Of a stretch of 23,102 nt of DNA, positions 21,795 to 23,102 are shown in pieces. Within the stretch, counting starts at the first letter, position 1. Every line of letters starts with the position of its first letter. The DNA lies in the NCBI GenBank assembly GCA_035624425.1, contig DASPRN010000066.1, positions 1 to 23,102 on the forward strand. The letters run 5' to 3'. This DNA is from AC-32 sp035624425 (GTDB lineage: Bacteria > Actinomycetota > Thermoleophilia > Gaiellales > Gaiellaceae). The notes below the pieces were generated by a model. It ran no database searches. It had not been told where the DNA came from and was given only the letters and a program-made list of their open reading frames with translations. The translations under genes were made by a program, and so were the position numbers.

Positions 21795-21801
21795 TAGTAT
21801 C
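21795..21801. promoter_or_regulatory. Overlapping divergent -10 boxes, channel gene and DUF3467 gene
   Basis: TAGTATC reads TAGTAT on the plus strand (21795-21800), nine bases from GTG 21810, and GATACT on the minus strand (21801-21796), seven bases from GTG 21788. Only 21 bp lie between the two start codons. The arrangement parallels the pair at 9902-9908 but is less symmetric. Confidence 0.5.
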
Positions 21802-21809
21802 CTCGACCC

Positions 21810-22115
21810 GTGGAAGGCGAAGGCGAGGAGCGCCAGCTCAATATCCATCTCGACCCGGAGAACCTGGCCGGGGTGTACGCGAACTTCGCCAACATCAGCT
21901 TCTCCGACTACGAGTTCACGATCACGTTCGCGCGGATCGACCACGAGGTCGAGGAGGGCGATGTGCCCGGCGTCGTCGTCTCGCGCGTGAACATGTCGAC
22001 GCGCTTCATGCGCGAGCTCCTGGACGCGATGAACGACTCGTGGTCGAAGTGGTCCTCGCGGGAGGGGATCCGCAACCTCCCCGAGACGACCGAGGGCGAA
22101 GGCGACTCGACCTAG
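21810..22115 (+). CDS. DUF3467 family protein
   Basis: A small acidic protein of 101 aa that closely fits DUF3467: NIHLDPENLAGVYANFANIS, then DYEFTITFARID, VVVSRVNMSTRFMRELLDAMND and a short acidic tail. The family is widespread in bacteria and its function is unknown. There is no signal peptide or membrane segment, so it is cytoplasmic. The GTG start at 21810 sits close to a -10-like box with no ribosome-binding site. Its stop is three bases before the ATG of the VOC gene, so the two probably form an operon. Confidence 0.9.
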   Translation: MEGEGEERQLNIHLDPENLAGVYANFANISFSDYEFTITFARIDHEVEEGDVPGVVVSRVNMSTRFMRELLDAMNDSWSKWSSREGIRNLPETTEGEGDST

Positions 22116-22118
22116 GGC

Positions 22119-22775
22119 ATGCACTTCCGCTACGTGCGCCTTCACGCTCCGGCGCACGCACGCGACGCGCTGGATGCGTTCTACGGCGAGCGGCTGGGCC
22201 TGCCCGGGCTCCGGATCGGGGAGACGCAGCTCGAGCTGACGCCCGGCGAGGACGAGCCCTTCTACCACTTCGCCCTGCTCGTGCCTGGCAACCGGTTCGA
22301 GGCCGCGCTGGACTGGATCGGCAAACGTGCGGAGCTGTTGCCCGGCGACTCCGGCGATACGGTCTTCGACTTCGAGAACTGGGATGCACTCGGCTGCTAC
22401 TTCCACGATCCGGCGGGCAACATCGTCGAGCTCGTGGCCCACCGCGGGATCGACGAGAGCGATGCGGCCGGGCCGTTCGCGGGGACGGAACTGCTCGGCG
22501 TCTCGGAGCTCGGCCTCGTCGGCGACAGGGCCGCGATGGCCGGCGTGCTGCGAGTCGTGTTGCGGATGCCGCTCTGGCAGGGAACGGTCGAGGAGGAAGA
22601 CCGGCTGGCGTTCGTCGGTGAGCCGGGCCGGACGCTGATCCTCGCGCCGCCCGGGCGCGGCTGGCTGCCGACCGGCCGCCCGGCCGAGCAGCATCCCGTC
22701 GAAGCGGTGCTCTCCGGCCCGCCGTCGCGCGAGGTCGTGCTCGGGGACGGTCTCTACCGGATCAGCCGGGCCTGA
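22119..22775 (+). CDS. Two-domain VOC (glyoxalase/dioxygenase-like) protein
   Basis: A 218-aa member of the vicinal oxygen chelate superfamily. The N-terminal half is a complete VOC unit: RYVRLHAPAHARDALDAFYGERLGL, a middle FYHFALLVPG, and the C-terminal strand CYFHDPAGNIVELVAH, with candidate metal residues His264-type (FYHF) and Glu (IVEL). The second half (from about 125, ELLGVSELGLVGD...) is a more divergent repeat ending in RGWLPTGRPAEQHPVE. The reaction is unknown; both ring-cleavage and isomerase or lyase activities occur in this fold. It follows the DUF3467 gene by three bases. Its last 14 bases overlap the convergent peptidase gene. Confidence 0.88.
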   Translation: MHFRYVRLHAPAHARDALDAFYGERLGLPGLRIGETQLELTPGEDEPFYHFALLVPGNRFEAALDWIGKRAELLPGDSGDTVFDFENWDALGCYFHDPAGNIVELVAHRGIDESDAAGPFAGTELLGVSELGLVGDRAAMAGVLRVVLRMPLWQGTVEEEDRLAFVGEPGRTLILAPPGRGWLPTGRPAEQHPVEAVLSGPPSREVVLGDGLYRISRA

Positions 22776-23102
22776 CCGGCACGCCGTGCAGCCGCGCCCA
22801 GGCGAGGGCCATGGCGACGCGCTGGGCGAGCGTCGGGTGGTCGTCGATCCAGACGTACGACCAGGCCGGTGGGTCCGGCTGGACGAGGTCGAGCGAGCCG
22901 AACTTGCTGAAGAGCCCGACCGCCGATGAGGGGTCGTGCGTCGCCTGCAGCGCCCGCCAGTCGGCCTCCGCTTCGTAGCGGCGCGAGACGGCGTTCGAGA
23001 ACGGCGTCACCGCCAGGTGGAAGACGGTGATCACGAGCAGCGCGAAGGGCACGACCTCGGGCCTCGCCATGCCGCCGCGCAGCCGCGTGAAGAAGAACAG
23101 CA
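22762..23102 (-). CDS. M48-type (Ste24/HtpX-like) metallopeptidase, C-terminal part
   Basis: The frame is open to the right window edge, so only the last 112 codons are present. A membrane segment (about VVPFALLVITVFHLAVTPF) is followed by NAVSRRYEAEADWRAL, in which the EAEAD block matches the third zinc ligand region (ExxxD) of M48 peptidases. LFSKFGSLDLVQPDPP and DDHPTLAQRVAMALAWA, the family's typical SHPPxxxRI-like ending, come next. The HExxH motif should lie beyond the window. The family cleaves membrane or prenylated proteins; the substrate here is unknown. The assignment rests on the C-terminal pattern only. Confidence 0.75.
   Translation of the reverse strand, partial: LFFFTRLRGGMARPEVVPFALLVITVFHLAVTPFSNAVSRRYEAEADWRALQATHDPSSAVGLFSKFGSLDLVQPDPPAWSYVWIDDHPTLAQRVAMALAWARLHGVPVRPG

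Noticed and set aside
1..23102. CRISPR array, insertion sequence, toxin-antitoxin or phage-defence genes
   Set aside because: I found no regularly spaced repeats, transposase, terminal inverted repeats or defence-type domains.

Overview
The window is about 23 kb of very GC-rich, gene-dense bacterial DNA. GTG and TTG starts are common, adjacent genes often overlap by four bases (GTGA, ATGA or TTGA), and several genes appear to be leaderless with a TANNNT -10 box 6-7 nt before the start codon. Together with the gene families present, this points to Actinomycetota, most likely a deep lineage such as Thermoleophilia. The phylum is fairly secure; the class is an inference. Nothing looks like a phage, plasmid, transposon or CRISPR locus. 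This is chromosomal housekeeping and catabolic DNA.

Layout, left to right. (1) 1-3036, minus strand: an MBL-fold hydrolase, hisS and a window-truncated aspS, linked by 4-base overlaps. (2) 3259-3671, plus strand: a cupin gene that appears frameshifted. (3) 3668-9896, minus strand: a histidine-utilisation cluster in the order ftcD, hutH, a 73-aa membrane protein, hutU, hutI and a basic 143-aa membrane protein. It runs histidine to urocanate to imidazolonepropionate to formiminoglutamate, with the formimino group passed to tetrahydrofolate. (4) 9914-14708, plus strand: a methyltransferase, a uracil-DNA glycosylase-family protein and a two-gene heterodimeric ABC exporter. (5) 14776-16572: a secreted protein that may have a peptidase G1-like fold, three tRNA genes (Gln-CUG, Glu-CUC, Gly-CCC), and a putative lipoprotein that also appears frameshifted. 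(6) 16607-19243: class I fructose-bisphosphate aldolase (plus), a secreted COG4315-type protein (minus) and class II fructose-1,6-bisphosphatase glpX (minus). (7) 19253-21788, minus strand: argS and a TrkA-N/ion-channel protein. (8) 21810-23102: a DUF3467 protein, a two-domain VOC protein, and the C-terminus of an M48-type peptidase.

The most unusual observations are these. A 52-bp ungapped intergenic element occurs three times, with 33 of 52 positions identical in all copies. Two divergent gene pairs seem to share a single symmetric -10 box, which would make both partners leaderless or nearly so. Two genes read cleanly only if one C is restored. The ArgRS has no HIGH signature. The K+-channel-like protein has AGLD where GYGD is expected. 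Two small, uncharacterised two-helix membrane proteins accompany the hut genes. I see no intact novel defence or mobile system here. No gene-free stretch exceeds about 300 bases once the tRNAs are counted.
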